Part shown: positions 19,138 to 28,173 of the stretch, one piece after another | Position numbering within the stretch: position 1 is the stretch's first letter | How the letters are laid out: each line of letters starts with the position of its first letter | Assembly: GCA_020348305.1 (NCBI GenBank) | Contig: CP070746.1 | Span: forward strand, 4,412,414 to 4,467,410 | DNA length: 54,997 nt | Source of the DNA: Desulfobacterales bacterium | GTDB taxonomy: Bacteria > Desulfobacterota > Desulfobacteria > Desulfobacterales > JAHEIW01 | Reading direction: 5' to 3' | Position numbers and translations under genes: made by a program | The notes under the pieces: model-generated | The model's input: the letters and a program-made list of their open reading frames with translations, nothing else | Told to the model about the DNA's origin: nothing | The model's database searches: none

Positions 19138-19191
19138 GTAGGGTCGGTCACCGCGCCGACCCTTAATGGCAGCAACAGCGGGCTGCCCTAC
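19138..19191. repeat. MITE-like multi-hairpin element
   Basis: The 54-nt segment begins GTAGGG and ends CCCTAC, which are perfect inverted ends. Inside are two more hairpins: GGGTCGG (19141-19147) with CCGACCC (19156-19162), and GGCAGC (19168-19173) with GCTGCC (19182-19187). The arrangement is that of a small non-coding mobile or REP-like element. It could also act as a terminator region after the FmdB gene, although no T-run follows. Confidence 0.6.
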
Positions 19192-19325
19192 GCGGGGAAG
19201 AGATCAATGATTTATTACAAGGTCAGCTAAATTTACTTTTTCCTTCACTGACATCAAACACCCCCTCATAGGTAATTCGCACGCAGCCCCGATGTAAACG
19301 ATAAAAACTATTAAAGTCGCCATAT

Positions 19326-19874
19326 GTGAAAGTTTCCGAAGAAAATAAAATTAATCTTCCTTCTCTATCCCGGGAAAAAATTGATCACGCAGGTGTATCT
19401 GTAGTTGAGCACAAAGAACCAAGAATATTGTTAGACGATTACCTTTTATTTTTAGGAGAGATTCCCAAAAAGACGGAATTCGAGAGAGGATTTCCGCGTA
19501 TGCATTATGATGAGGACGGCAAAGAAAAGTGGGACCCTATCGAAGATGATACAGGCATCGTAGCCCATGTAAAAGGAAAGGGCCTGGTGATTTTATCCGG
19601 CTGCGCTCATTCCGGGATTGTCAACACGGTCAAATATGCCCAGGAGGTTTCCGGCATTGACCAACTTTATGTCGTAATGGGCGGCTTTCATTTAACCGGA
19701 GCGGATTTCGAACCCATCATTGAGCCGACAACTGAAGCCCTAAAAGCCTTAAATCCGCAATATATTGTACCAACGCACTGTACCGGTCGGAAAGCAATTG
19801 TGCACTTCGAGAGGGAAATGCCGGACAAATTTCTTTTAAACATGTCCGGAACGAAAATGACATTTGCAGCATAA
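19326..19874 (+). pseudogene. truncated metallo-beta-lactamase-fold protein
   Basis: The 182 residues match the C-terminal part of metallo-hydrolases of the dihydropterin-ribofuranosyl-aminobenzene phosphate synthase-like group. This is seen in G-E-I-P-K-K-T-E-F-E, L-S-G-C-A-H-S-G-I-V-N-T, V-M-G-G-F-H-L-T and P-T-H-C-T-G. The family is usually about 270-290 residues and begins with an H-x-H-x-D-H zinc site, which is absent. The frame is closed by a stop at 19302-19304 just upstream, so the metal-binding N-terminal third has been lost. The start would be a GTG. Without the first metal ligands it is unlikely to be an active hydrolase. Confidence 0.7.
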
Positions 19875-19910
19875 GTTGACCATTACGCTTTTTGAGGGAG
19901 AGTCATAATT

Positions 19911-21491
19911 TTGTACCGAAATCAGCGCAACGAATGTTTGCCTGAAACTGTTGCTAGCGCGGTAAGCCCAAAGGCTCCGGAAAGCATGATCAGCCGGAAG
20001 AGCCGCTTTTATGTTATCGCTGCCGCTTTACTGGCGCTTTTTCTGGGCGCTTTGGATGCCCTGGTGATGTCTGCGGCCATGCCGACAATTGTGGCTGATC
20101 TCGGCGGGTTGCACCTTTACAGTTGGGTCTATTCGGCCTATCTGCTAGCACGCGCCGTATCGCTGCCTATATTTGGCAAGCTGGCGGATATATACAAATC
20201 CAAAACCTTATTTATTGTTTCAATCTGCATTTTCCTGCTGGGATCGATTTTTGCGGGGTTGGCCCAAAGCATGACACAGCTAATTATATGGCGGTTATTC
20301 CAGGGAATAGGAGCCGGCGGTAACTTTGCCCTCGTTTATATCGTACTGGCAGATATTTCTGCCCCGGAGAGCCGCGGAAAAACCCTATCGCTGGGTAGTT
20401 TTATCTGGGGATTGGCCAGCGTCTTGGGTCCTACATTTGGCGGATTTGTTGTGACTTTTTTTTCCTGGCGCTGGATTTTCTATGTCAATGTTCCTCTGGG
20501 ATTATTTTCTCTCCTGTGCATCGCCTTTTACCTGATTGAAGTCCGTGAAAAAAAGAAAGGCGCCTCCATCGACTATCTGGGTGTCTTAACCTTATCCACG
20601 GCCATTCTTGGCCTGCTGACTGTATTCTTGTTAGCAGGACGCACGTATACCTGGATTTCACCTCAGATCCTCTTGCTTTTAATTGTCACCGTCGGGTCAA
20701 GTATTGCCTTTTGTTTCGCTGAAAAGCGAGCCCGGGAGCCCATATTTTCGTTGGTTTTTTTCGGAATCAGAGGCTTCAGCGTGGGCAATGGGGCGGCATT
20801 TCTCGCCAGTTTTACGATATTTGCTCTTTTTGCTTACAGTCCGCTTTATATCCAGGGCGCTTTGGGTAAAACCCCTTTGCAGATGGCAATTGCGATGTTG
20901 TCGCTCAGCCTTGGCTGGTCTGTGGGTGCATTGTTCTGTGGACAGATTGTCAATTTTTTGGGGAAAAAACCTTCGGCGGTATTGGGCTCATTGTGCTTAG
21001 TAGCAGGTGGCGGGCTATTACTGACATTTTCTGCCTCTACGTCTCTATCAGCGTGTTTCATTGTTTTGGGACTTATTGGACTTGGTATGGGATTTGTTTC
21101 AATGGCAACGCTTCTTGTGGTTCAAGACAGCCTGAGCGCATCGGATTTAGGCATTGCCACGGCTTCCCAGCAGTTTTCCAGGACACTGGGAGGAACCATC
21201 GGTGTGGGCATTTCCGGAAGTTTTGTGACCGCCGCGCTTTCAAAAATGATGAATTCCAATTTAGACAATTTACCTTCATCTGTTGCGGCCCAGTTTCAAC
21301 AAAACATCGAAAATGTATTCCGGCCTGAGGTTCAAGTGCTCCTTTCAGCGGATGTTCAAAAGGCAATGCAGGATGCGGTGGCAGAGGGTGTTTCTATGGT
21401 TTTCTGGATAACGTTTTTTGCCTCGATGTTGTGTCTTTTCTTAAGTGCGATGCTTCCGGCGCAAAGTGATCCACAATCGAAAATCTACTGA
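19911..21491 (+). CDS. MFS multidrug exporter, DHA2 (EmrB/QacA) type
   Basis: This 526-residue inner-membrane protein has about 14 hydrophobic segments, as expected for the DHA2 drug:H+ antiporter family. The first helix motif L-D-A-L-V-M-S-A-A-M-P-T-I (about residues 46-58) and the motif A loop G-K-L-A-D-I-Y (about 87-93) are both present. The start I use is a TTG with a GAGGGAG site upstream; an ATG at residue 26 (19986) would also leave all membrane helices. It probably exports hydrophobic or cationic compounds. No regulator or membrane-fusion partner is adjacent. It converges with the sirtuin gene. Confidence 0.87.
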   Translation: MYRNQRNECLPETVASAVSPKAPESMISRKSRFYVIAAALLALFLGALDALVMSAAMPTIVADLGGLHLYSWVYSAYLLARAVSLPIFGKLADIYKSKTLFIVSICIFLLGSIFAGLAQSMTQLIIWRLFQGIGAGGNFALVYIVLADISAPESRGKTLSLGSFIWGLASVLGPTFGGFVVTFFSWRWIFYVNVPLGLFSLLCIAFYLIEVREKKKGASIDYLGVLTLSTAILGLLTVFLLAGRTYTWISPQILLLLIVTVGSSIAFCFAEKRAREPIFSLVFFGIRGFSVGNGAAFLASFTIFALFAYSPLYIQGALGKTPLQMAIAMLSLSLGWSVGALFCGQIVNFLGKKPSAVLGSLCLVAGGGLLLTFSASTSLSACFIVLGLIGLGMGFVSMATLLVVQDSLSASDLGIATASQQFSRTLGGTIGVGISGSFVTAALSKMMNSNLDNLPSSVAAQFQQNIENVFRPEVQVLLSADVQKAMQDAVAEGVSMVFWITFFASMLCLFLSAMLPAQSDPQSKIY

Positions 21492-21592
21492 TAATCAGCG
21501 CAAGAAAATACTTATCGTCAGTGAGAAAAACGCTTTAAGTGACACGAATTGAGGATTTTAATATATCCGCAATCCCAAATCCAGAATTTTAT

Positions 21593-22378
21593 TCACTTGA
21601 CTCCCATTTTCGATCTGGCCCTATCTATTATTTGGGGAGTAACCTCCCCAGCTTTAGCCTCAATACGAATGTCAGCCATGCGGTCCATCTCTGTTGGTCC
21701 CATGTTAATGATAACAAGCTTTGCACCACCTTGTTGGGCGTACCGGGGAATAAGTGCAGCGGGGTAAACCACCAAAGACGAACCCAGCACGATACATAAG
21801 TCGCAGCTTCGGGAGCGGCTCTCCGACTCCATCAGCACTTCATAGGGTAGTTGTTCTCCAAAAAAAACGGCATCCGGTTTCAGCATACCTTTGCATTCCC
21901 CGCATTCCGGCTCGTCAATATCTTCTTTCATCCATTCGATAATCTCCTCCATTGGATAGCGTGTGCTGCAGCTCAAACATCTGGCATGACTCAAGTCACC
22001 ATGAAGCTGGAACACCATATTATCCGATACACCCGCCTTCTGATGCAGCCCATCCACATTTTGGGTAACCACGCCATAGAGCTTGCCCATTTTTTCAAGC
22101 TCAGCAATGGCATAATGAGCCGGATTAGGCTGTGCCCGGGTCATGGTAAGCCCACCGCCGACAAGAAGCTCCCAATGCAATTTTCTGACCTTGCTGTCGG
22201 AAAGAAACCTGTCGATTGTAAAATCTTCGGGATCATATTTGCTCCAAATTCCATCCGGACCCCTGAAATCAGGAATACCGGATTCCGTGCTCACTCCAGC
22301 CCCGGTGAAAATGATGATCCGTGCGGACGTTGCGACCAGATCGGCAGCCTGCTCTATTTGCCGTTCCAACGATTCCAT
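21593..22378 (-). CDS. Sir2-family NAD-dependent protein deacylase
   Basis: This 261-residue protein is an intact sirtuin, a cytoplasmic enzyme that removes acyl groups from protein lysines using NAD. It has the NAD-binding G-A-G-V-S-T-E-S-G-I-P-D-F-R-G block (26-40), Q-N-V-D (106-109), the catalytic His126 in L-H-G, and four zinc-binding cysteines (134, 137, 159, 162). It retains all the residues expected for activity. Whether it prefers acetyl or other acyl groups cannot be told. It follows the ProC-like stub, from which it is probably transcribed. Confidence 0.9.
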   Translation of the reverse strand: MESLERQIEQAADLVATSARIIIFTGAGVSTESGIPDFRGPDGIWSKYDPEDFTIDRFLSDSKVRKLHWELLVGGGLTMTRAQPNPAHYAIAELEKMGKLYGVVTQNVDGLHQKAGVSDNMVFQLHGDLSHARCLSCSTRYPMEEIIEWMKEDIDEPECGECKGMLKPDAVFFGEQLPYEVLMESESRSRSCDLCIVLGSSLVVYPAALIPRYAQQGGAKLVIINMGPTEMDRMADIRIEAKAGEVTPQIIDRARSKMGVK

Positions 22379-22526
22379 AGCTTATTGCTCCATTGGTTAG
22401 ATATTTACTCAATTCGTTTTTTAGAAATGAAATCCGTGCTTTTTCAGCCTTCACCAAATTGTCAATAATGATATTGGTGATATGGCCACCTCCGATGAAG
22501 GCCAGTCGTCTCTCATCTAAAGCCAT
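22269..22526 (-). pseudogene. ProC-like N-terminal stub
   Basis: The first 29 or so codons (22440-22526) read R-R-L-A-F-I-G-G-G-H-I-T-N-I-I-I-D-N-L-V-K-A. This is the dinucleotide-binding start of pyrroline-5-carboxylate reductase-type proteins. The rest of the frame runs into the sirtuin gene in another phase and carries no homology I can see. Its ATG overlaps the stop of the upstream aminomutase-like gene (ATGGCTTTAG), an arrangement of translationally coupled genes. This is most likely the remnant of a once complete gene. Confidence 0.5.
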
Positions 22527-23668
22527 TTCTCCTTTTCCTTTATCTTGGATTCTAACAACCTATTAAATCGGTTCTCTAGCTTGGGGCAAGGATAAAAATC
22601 CAATTTTTTCAGGTGAGAGGTCACATCGATTGGCAATGCCGTGTCTTCAACTTTTTGATTAAGAATCCCTCCAATAACAACTGGAATTTTAATGTTTTGC
22701 TTTTCAAGCTCTTCCTTAAGGCGTTTGGCATATTCCAATGCCATACCGTTGTGAGTGCTGATTAAGATTGCCTCCACCTCACCGGTGCTGGCTTCTACGG
22801 CAATTTGATTCGGATCTACCTCAGCGCCCAAATTAATCATTTCCGTTCCAGCCTTGGAAAGAAGCTCATGGATGATCATGATAGCGTGTTCATGTACATC
22901 GGTTGAAGCAATTAAGATCTTGCGTCCTTCTAATATGCTTCTTGATTTAGGGTTGTCAAAAATATGGCGATAGTCTTGAATATAACGCTGTGAAAGTTGG
23001 CAAACATCGGTCGCAACAACAGGCTGCCGTCCTCGGGGAAAATCTGCATCAATTTCTCCGGCTCCAAATATTTCTTCGAAATCGGAAGGCCCCAATACTT
23101 TTAGCACGTATAGCATTTGTACCGGATCTCTAATGTCAACTCCGGCCTCCTTTAAACAGGTCAGCGCATTATTCAATACCGATTTTCCGGCTGAAAACAC
23201 TTTTCCCGAAAAATCGTAAACCGAACTGAAATCAACACGAGGCCACATTCTTCGGGCTGATTCTTCGATTCGTCGCCCAAAGCATTGGGCTTCAGCAATT
23301 TTGTCGGCAGACGGAATTCGCAGTGCTTCCGTGACCGGTAGCGGAAGCACGGCATGCCCGGTAGGACATTCTAATTGAGCCATAATATCCCATGTTAAAT
23401 ATTCGGCGACCACCCCGCGGTTTTGCGAATATTCACCGCTAAACGAAATGGTATCACCATAAATCATGGACCCAACACTATCATGTTCATGGATCTCATG
23501 TAGTACGAAAACCCATCCGGCGCGCTTTACAGGATCGGAGGTAAGCCCTCCGATACAATGGGCCAATTTCGCACCAAGAAGTTTTTCCACGATATAGCGC
23601 TCCAACAGAGCCCATCCGGCAACCGTGGCGCAATCGTAAAACAAGCAATTAACAAAATAGAATTTCAA
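22517..23668 (-). CDS. B12-binding aminomutase-like protein, 5'-truncated
   Basis: The C-terminal 140 residues (about 245-375) form a cobalamin-binding Rossmann domain: D-V-H-E-H-A, then I-S-T-H-N-G, and I-G-G near the end. The rest (1-240) resembles the barrel domain of lysine 5,6-/ornithine 4,5-aminomutases (KamD/OraE): G-G-L-T-S-D-P, I-Y-G-D-T-I, P-T-G-H-A-V-L-P-L-P-V-T-E-A and G-V-D-I-R-D-P. Those enzymes are larger; only the second half is present here. The open frame continues to a stop close upstream with no ribosome site or good start, so the gene appears cut at its 5' end. The D-x-H-x-x-G cobalamin motif has Ala in place of Gly. Confidence 0.6.
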   Translation of the reverse strand: MKFYFVNCLFYDCATVAGWALLERYIVEKLLGAKLAHCIGGLTSDPVKRAGWVFVLHEIHEHDSVGSMIYGDTISFSGEYSQNRGVVAEYLTWDIMAQLECPTGHAVLPLPVTEALRIPSADKIAEAQCFGRRIEESARRMWPRVDFSSVYDFSGKVFSAGKSVLNNALTCLKEAGVDIRDPVQMLYVLKVLGPSDFEEIFGAGEIDADFPRGRQPVVATDVCQLSQRYIQDYRHIFDNPKSRSILEGRKILIASTDVHEHAIMIIHELLSKAGTEMINLGAEVDPNQIAVEASTGEVEAILISTHNGMALEYAKRLKEELEKQNIKIPVVIGGILNQKVEDTALPIDVTSHLKKLDFYPCPKLENRFNRLLESKIKEKEKWL

Positions 23669-23718
23669 GGGGGGCGAAAACCAACAAGTTATGCTATTGG
23701 CCCAATAATCTTTCTACC

Positions 23719-24048
23719 ATGATTCTGGGTATTCCCAAAGAAGAATATACCGGTTTTCATCTAATCGAATATGATTCACCCGAAGATGCCCTGGGACAGA
23801 TTGAGGCCGATCTGGTGATTTATCTGGCCGGAGCCGATCCCTTCGAAGGCGATCGGTTCGGACGGCTATCTCTGACGATAAACGGACTGGCTCGACCCGA
23901 TCAATTGGTTTTCCAATATTGTTTTGAGACCGGGCTTCCGGTAGGCGTCACCCTGGCCGGTGGATATGCTCGCCAGGTGCAGGATACGGTGGACATTCAC
24001 TATCAGACGGTAATAGACGAAAAAAAATATCAAAGTCACTCCACTTGA
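23719..24048 (+). pseudogene. histone-deacetylase-like C-terminal fragment
   Basis: These 109 residues match the C-terminal part of class I-type histone deacetylase/AcuC-like proteins: D-L-V-I-Y-L-A-G-A-D-P-F, G-R-L-S-L-T, a V-F-x-Y-C segment, and V-T-L-A-G-G-Y. The full family is about 300 residues; the N-terminal catalytic His and metal ligands are missing. It faces away from the truncated aminomutase-like gene, and both are cut within 60 nt of each other. This looks like the scar of a rearrangement. Confidence 0.6.
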
Positions 24049-24148
24049 CCCCCCGAATTAACCGTTTGACCTTCGTTATTGACGTTTCGTCGCCTTTTCG
24101 TTGTTCCTTCTTTTAGAATTTTGTATTTTCAGTCAAAAAGGAGAAAAA

Positions 24149-24595
24149 ATGAAAACAACCGGTTATCTTTTACTGTTTGTCCTTTTTATAGTGTTTGTGG
24201 CGGGGGCCTCACCCGCCGTGTCTGAATCCACCGGCAAACTTATTGTCAATATCAGCGGCTTTCCCAGCTCTGAAGGATTTGCAATGGTGGCATTGCATGA
24301 TTCTGAAGAATCATACAGAGGCGAAGGCGCCGCTGCCATCGCTAAAACACAGATTAAAGTGGTTAACCAAAAGGTCCAGGCTATTTTTGGAAACCTGGCA
24401 TACGGCTGGTATGGGATCTCTATTTTCCACGATGAAAATGCAAACGGGAAAATGGACAAAAATGCAATGGGTATTCCAAAGGAGGCCTATGGTTTTTCCA
24501 ACAATGCCAAAGGATTTTTCGGAAAGCCCGATTATACGAATGTTGCATTTCAATTGAATTCGGCTGAAAAGCAGATCACCATCAATCTCGATTAG
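24149..24595 (+). CDS. exported DUF2141 protein
   Basis: This protein of about 148 residues has a signal peptide (hydrophobic to about residue 20, likely cleavage near A-V-S). The remainder matches the DUF2141 family, a beta-rich periplasmic domain of unknown function. The family signature is visible as F-H-D-E-N-A-N-G-K-M-D near residue 92, with G-F-S-N-N-A further on. The first in-frame ATG lies at 24101; I use the one at 24149 since the AAAGGAG site and signal peptide start there. The next gene (60 nt away) encodes a FAD oxidoreductase, a pairing that hints at a shared pathway. Confidence 0.82.
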   Translation: MKTTGYLLLFVLFIVFVAGASPAVSESTGKLIVNISGFPSSEGFAMVALHDSEESYRGEGAAAIAKTQIKVVNQKVQAIFGNLAYGWYGISIFHDENANGKMDKNAMGIPKEAYGFSNNAKGFFGKPDYTNVAFQLNSAEKQITINLD

Positions 24596-24653
24596 TCTTC
24601 GTCACCAATGTAGGGTCATTGTCGTTTTCAAGACATCAGAAAGGAGAAAATCC

Positions 24654-26249
24654 ATGCATGAAATCATAACCGGCAGCCTGACACGCCGCAAATTCATACA
24701 TCTGATGCTCATGGCCGGCGCCGCTGCAGCCATGGACTGGACACGTATTGAAGCCCTGGCGGCCGATATCAAGAATAAAGAGGATTATCCTGTCGTCGTA
24801 ATTGGGGCCGGCCTGGGGGGCCTGGTGTCAGCAGCTTATCTGGCCAAGCATGGCTTTGCGGTCACGTTGCTCGAACAGCACTCGCTACCGGGGGGGTATG
24901 CCACTTCTTTTGATCGCGCCGCCGGCAAGTTCACCTTCGATGTTTCCCTGCACGCCACGGTGGCCGAAGACGGTATCCCGCAAAAGGTTTTGTCCGAAAT
25001 TGGTATCTGGGATAAGCTCAAGGTCGTTTATACGCCCGAATTTTGTCGTGTCATCTTTTCAGATTATGATTTGACGCTGCCTGCCAAAGATCCTGAAAAG
25101 ATAAAAACATTACTAGGTGATACCTTTCCGGATGAAAAAAAAGGAATACACGCCGTTATTGACGATATGGTGCAGGTGCAGAAAGAAATGGCAGGGCACG
25201 CAGGCAAGGATTCGACCATGGACCGGCTTGAGAACCTTACCCTGGCCGACTGGCTTGCCTCACATGTCAAAAGCTCTGAAGTCAGAGGACTTTTATCTGC
25301 TTTCTGCGGTTATTACGGGTTGCCGCCGTCCCGGCTGAACGCTTTATTCTATGCGATAGCGACAGGCCAATACCTTGTAACCGGTGGCCAATACTTTAAA
25401 ACTCGCTCCCAGGATCTCAGCAATACCCTCATGGACGCCGTCATCGAAAAAGGTGGAGAGGTGCTCCTTGAAACCGCGGCCGAACGCATATTGTTAAAAG
25501 AAGGAAGGGTCTCCGGGGTGGAGGATGAAAATGGAACCCGCCATCTGGCCAGTGCGATCATTGCAAACTCCAGTGTTCCGGCCCTATTCGGCGGACTGAT
25601 TCCACGCGAAGAAATTCCGAAAAATTATCTTAATGAACTCAGCAGCTACCAACCATCTATTTCTTCTTTCATTGTCTGGTTGGGCCTTAGCCGGGAACTC
25701 AAGGACATAAAGGATTACGAGATATTTATCGGTGCAGATGGCGGTCCCGAGGCGACATTTCGGGCCGCTTTATCCGGCGATCTCGGCAGGGCCGGGTTGG
25801 GTGTAACCATTTATGATAACCTTTACCAGGGGTACTCGTTGCCGGGTACGAGCACCTTAACGGTCATGACACTGTGCGGTTATGAACCCTGGAAGAAGTT
25901 CGAGACCGATTATTTCGCAGGTCGCAAAAATGCGTATGTCAGAGAGAAAGAGCGTTTGGCCTGGATTCTTATTAAAAAAGCCGAGTCCCGTCTTATTCCC
26001 AATCTGACGTCTATGATTGAAGTCATGGATGCGGCAACACCGTTAACTAACGTCCGCTATACCGGCAACTTCCATGGCTCAATATACGGGTTTGATCGCC
26101 AGGGAGCCAGGATGAATCTATTGGACGTCCGGACACCGATCAAAGGGCTTTACCTGGCCAGCGCCTGGTCCCACGGCGGAGGATACACCCCGGCAATGAT
26201 GGCGGGCCGCCATGCCGTTCAGGCCTTCATGGAGGACTGGGGAAGATAG
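24654..26249 (+). CDS. FAD-dependent oxidoreductase, phytoene-desaturase-like, with Tat-like leader
   Basis: This 531-residue protein begins with a twin-arginine leader (T-R-R-K-F-I, about residues 10-15, then an Ala-rich hydrophobic stretch), so it may be exported folded. The FAD-binding motif G-A-G-L-G-G-L follows at about 52-58, and the conserved L-E-Q-H-S-L-P-G-G-Y segment, then a C-terminal P-A-M-M-A-G-R that closes the flavin site. It belongs to the CrtI/CrtH-type amine oxidase-like group, acting on hydrophobic polyenes or related substrates, but exact substrate is unclear. It has an AAAGGAG site and follows the DUF2141 gene. Confidence 0.82.
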   Translation: MHEIITGSLTRRKFIHLMLMAGAAAAMDWTRIEALAADIKNKEDYPVVVIGAGLGGLVSAAYLAKHGFAVTLLEQHSLPGGYATSFDRAAGKFTFDVSLHATVAEDGIPQKVLSEIGIWDKLKVVYTPEFCRVIFSDYDLTLPAKDPEKIKTLLGDTFPDEKKGIHAVIDDMVQVQKEMAGHAGKDSTMDRLENLTLADWLASHVKSSEVRGLLSAFCGYYGLPPSRLNALFYAIATGQYLVTGGQYFKTRSQDLSNTLMDAVIEKGGEVLLETAAERILLKEGRVSGVEDENGTRHLASAIIANSSVPALFGGLIPREEIPKNYLNELSSYQPSISSFIVWLGLSRELKDIKDYEIFIGADGGPEATFRAALSGDLGRAGLGVTIYDNLYQGYSLPGTSTLTVMTLCGYEPWKKFETDYFAGRKNAYVREKERLAWILIKKAESRLIPNLTSMIEVMDAATPLTNVRYTGNFHGSIYGFDRQGARMNLLDVRTPIKGLYLASAWSHGGGYTPAMMAGRHAVQAFMEDWGR

Positions 26250-26365
26250 CGGCATTGAATCTTCGACACTTTACAAGGCGCTGATTTTTTGTCATTTATA
26301 AGGCATTTCGCATAAAAGTAAGTCAGCTGCTATCCAGGTCTGTGCCAGGGGAAAAAGAGATCTAA

Positions 26366-27412
26366 ATGATCATCAAATTAAAGCCAATAACGCGACAATC
26401 TGTTCTGCGGACGCTTTTTATTACGTCGATCTTTAATACCCTCATTGCGATATTCCTTACCATTTTGGAATCCGGTGGTGGATTTTTGGACAACTTTATC
26501 TTCTCCCAGAGCATCGGCATCTCCATTTGTTCCTGCGTAATGGCGGCCTATCATGTTTCACAAAAACTCAAACCTGTTTTTCAGCTCATCCTTGTAGCGG
26601 CGGCTGTGATTGTCGGATCCGTCGTGGGGGCCATTCTAGGAGCTCTGCTTGCCGGGATAAACCCTTTAATCTTTCTTCAAAAGCACGCTTATTTTATTCG
26701 AATTTTGCTGCTTGGTGTAATGTTCGGATCCATCATTACATACATCTTTACCTCCTGGCATCGAATTGAGCTGTCGGAGGCTCAGATTCAAGAAGAACGG
26801 ATAAAGCGGCTAACCAGTGAAAAACAGGTGGCAGAGACAAGTCTCAAGGTTCTGCAGGCCCGAATTGAGCCGCACTTTTTATTCAACACCCTGTCCAATA
26901 TTTTAAGTTTGATGGATACGGATCAGGTAAAAGCAAAGTCTATGCTGGGTGATTTTATCCAGTATTTACGAAAATCTATTTCTAAGATAAGAGAAGAATC
27001 AACAACCCTGGGTCAGGAAATAGAGATGATCAGGGCCTATCTCAATCTTTTTAAAGTTCGTATGGGAAATAGATTACATTATAGAATTGATTTGCCAAAA
27101 AATTTAGAAGATTTTCCGTTTCCACCGATGCTGATTCAGCCGCTGGTAGAAAATGCCATCAAGCATGGACTGGACTCCAGGGTTGAAGGCGGAGAGATCT
27201 TGATTCGCGGAGAAGAAAAAGACGGGATTGTTCGGCTGGAAGTTGTCGATACCGGTTTGGGGTTCAAAGAAGATCGAGAATCCGGCGTGGGGCTAGCCAA
27301 TGTCAGGGACCGGTTGCAGTTGGTATACCGGGATCGTGGGCGTTTGATCATAGAGGAAAATCAGCCCCATGGCTTGAAAGCGATACTAGAGGTACCGTAT
27401 GGCAGAACCTAA
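26366..27412 (+). CDS. LytS/YehU-type sensor histidine kinase
   Basis: This 348-residue kinase has four membrane segments (about 13-33, 43-62, 72-97, 110-130), then a short coiled linker and a His_kinase catalytic unit of the LytS type. The phospho-acceptor is H170 in the I-E-P-H-F-L-F-N-T-L box. The N-box P-L-V-E-N-A-I-K-H and the G-box D-T-G-L-G-F are intact. There is no periplasmic sensor domain, so it probably senses membrane state or a partner protein. Its 3' end overlaps the start of the LytT-type regulator by 14 nt. Confidence 0.9.
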   Translation: MIIKLKPITRQSVLRTLFITSIFNTLIAIFLTILESGGGFLDNFIFSQSIGISICSCVMAAYHVSQKLKPVFQLILVAAAVIVGSVVGAILGALLAGINPLIFLQKHAYFIRILLLGVMFGSIITYIFTSWHRIELSEAQIQEERIKRLTSEKQVAETSLKVLQARIEPHFLFNTLSNILSLMDTDQVKAKSMLGDFIQYLRKSISKIREESTTLGQEIEMIRAYLNLFKVRMGNRLHYRIDLPKNLEDFPFPPMLIQPLVENAIKHGLDSRVEGGEILIRGEEKDGIVRLEVVDTGLGFKEDRESGVGLANVRDRLQLVYRDRGRLIIEENQPHGLKAILEVPYGRT

Positions 27413-28166
27413 GGCAGTTATCGCCGACGATGAAGAACAGCTTAGGCTCTATTTAAAATCAAAGCTGGTCAGGCTCTGGCCGGAACTTATCATATGCGGC
27501 GAAGCGCAAAACGGCCTGGAAGCTTTGGAGATCATCAAAAAGCACCAGCCGGATATCGCCTTTCTGGATATAAGAATGCCGGGATTATCCGGTTTGGAGG
27601 TGGCCACAGCAATAACGACAAATTGCAGAGTTGTTTTTATCACCGCATATGATCAATATGCCATTGAAGCTTTTGAAAACGAGGCTATCGATTACCTTTT
27701 AAAACCGGTAACCGATGATCGGCTTGCAAAAACGGTTAAACGATTACAGAAGCAGATTAGCCCTCCCCCTTCCTCATTCCTTGATCCGGGAGGTACCTTT
27801 GAGCGCTTGCTATCAGCTTTAAAGGACAAACCAGTTTCTGATAATCTAAAATGGATTAAAGCCCGGCATGGCGACAGTGTGCGACTGATTGCTGTTGATG
27901 AGGTATGTTACTTCAAAGCAGAGGATAAATATACCCTTGTTAAGACGCGCGATGGTGAATCGCTGATAAAAAAAAGCATTCGGCAATTATCGGAAGAGTT
28001 GGACCGGGATCAATTCTGGCGCATTCACCGGGGTACAATTATCAATGTCAGCAAAATTGCCAAAGTTCATCGCTCATTTGGCGGGAAGTTACTCATTCAA
28101 TTAGAAGATCTGTCAGAAACGCTGACTGTCAGCCGTTCTTATGCGCACCTGTTTAAACAAATGTGA
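27399..28166 (+). CDS. LytTR-family response regulator
   Basis: This 255-residue regulator carries a receiver domain (D10-D11, phospho-acceptor D57 in F-L-D-I-R-M-P-G, K-P-V switch) and a C-terminal LytTR DNA-binding domain from about residue 150 (V-D-E-V-C-Y-F-K-A-E-D-K-Y-T, then F-W-R-I-H-R-G). It is the partner of the overlapping kinase. LytTR regulators bind direct-repeat sites; none was identified. A repeat of four 7-nt units follows the stop. Confidence 0.92.
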   Translation: MAEPKAVIADDEEQLRLYLKSKLVRLWPELIICGEAQNGLEALEIIKKHQPDIAFLDIRMPGLSGLEVATAITTNCRVVFITAYDQYAIEAFENEAIDYLLKPVTDDRLAKTVKRLQKQISPPPSSFLDPGGTFERLLSALKDKPVSDNLKWIKARHGDSVRLIAVDEVCYFKAEDKYTLVKTRDGESLIKKSIRQLSEELDRDQFWRIHRGTIINVSKIAKVHRSFGGKLLIQLEDLSETLTVSRSYAHLFKQM

Positions 28167-28173
28167 TGACGAG

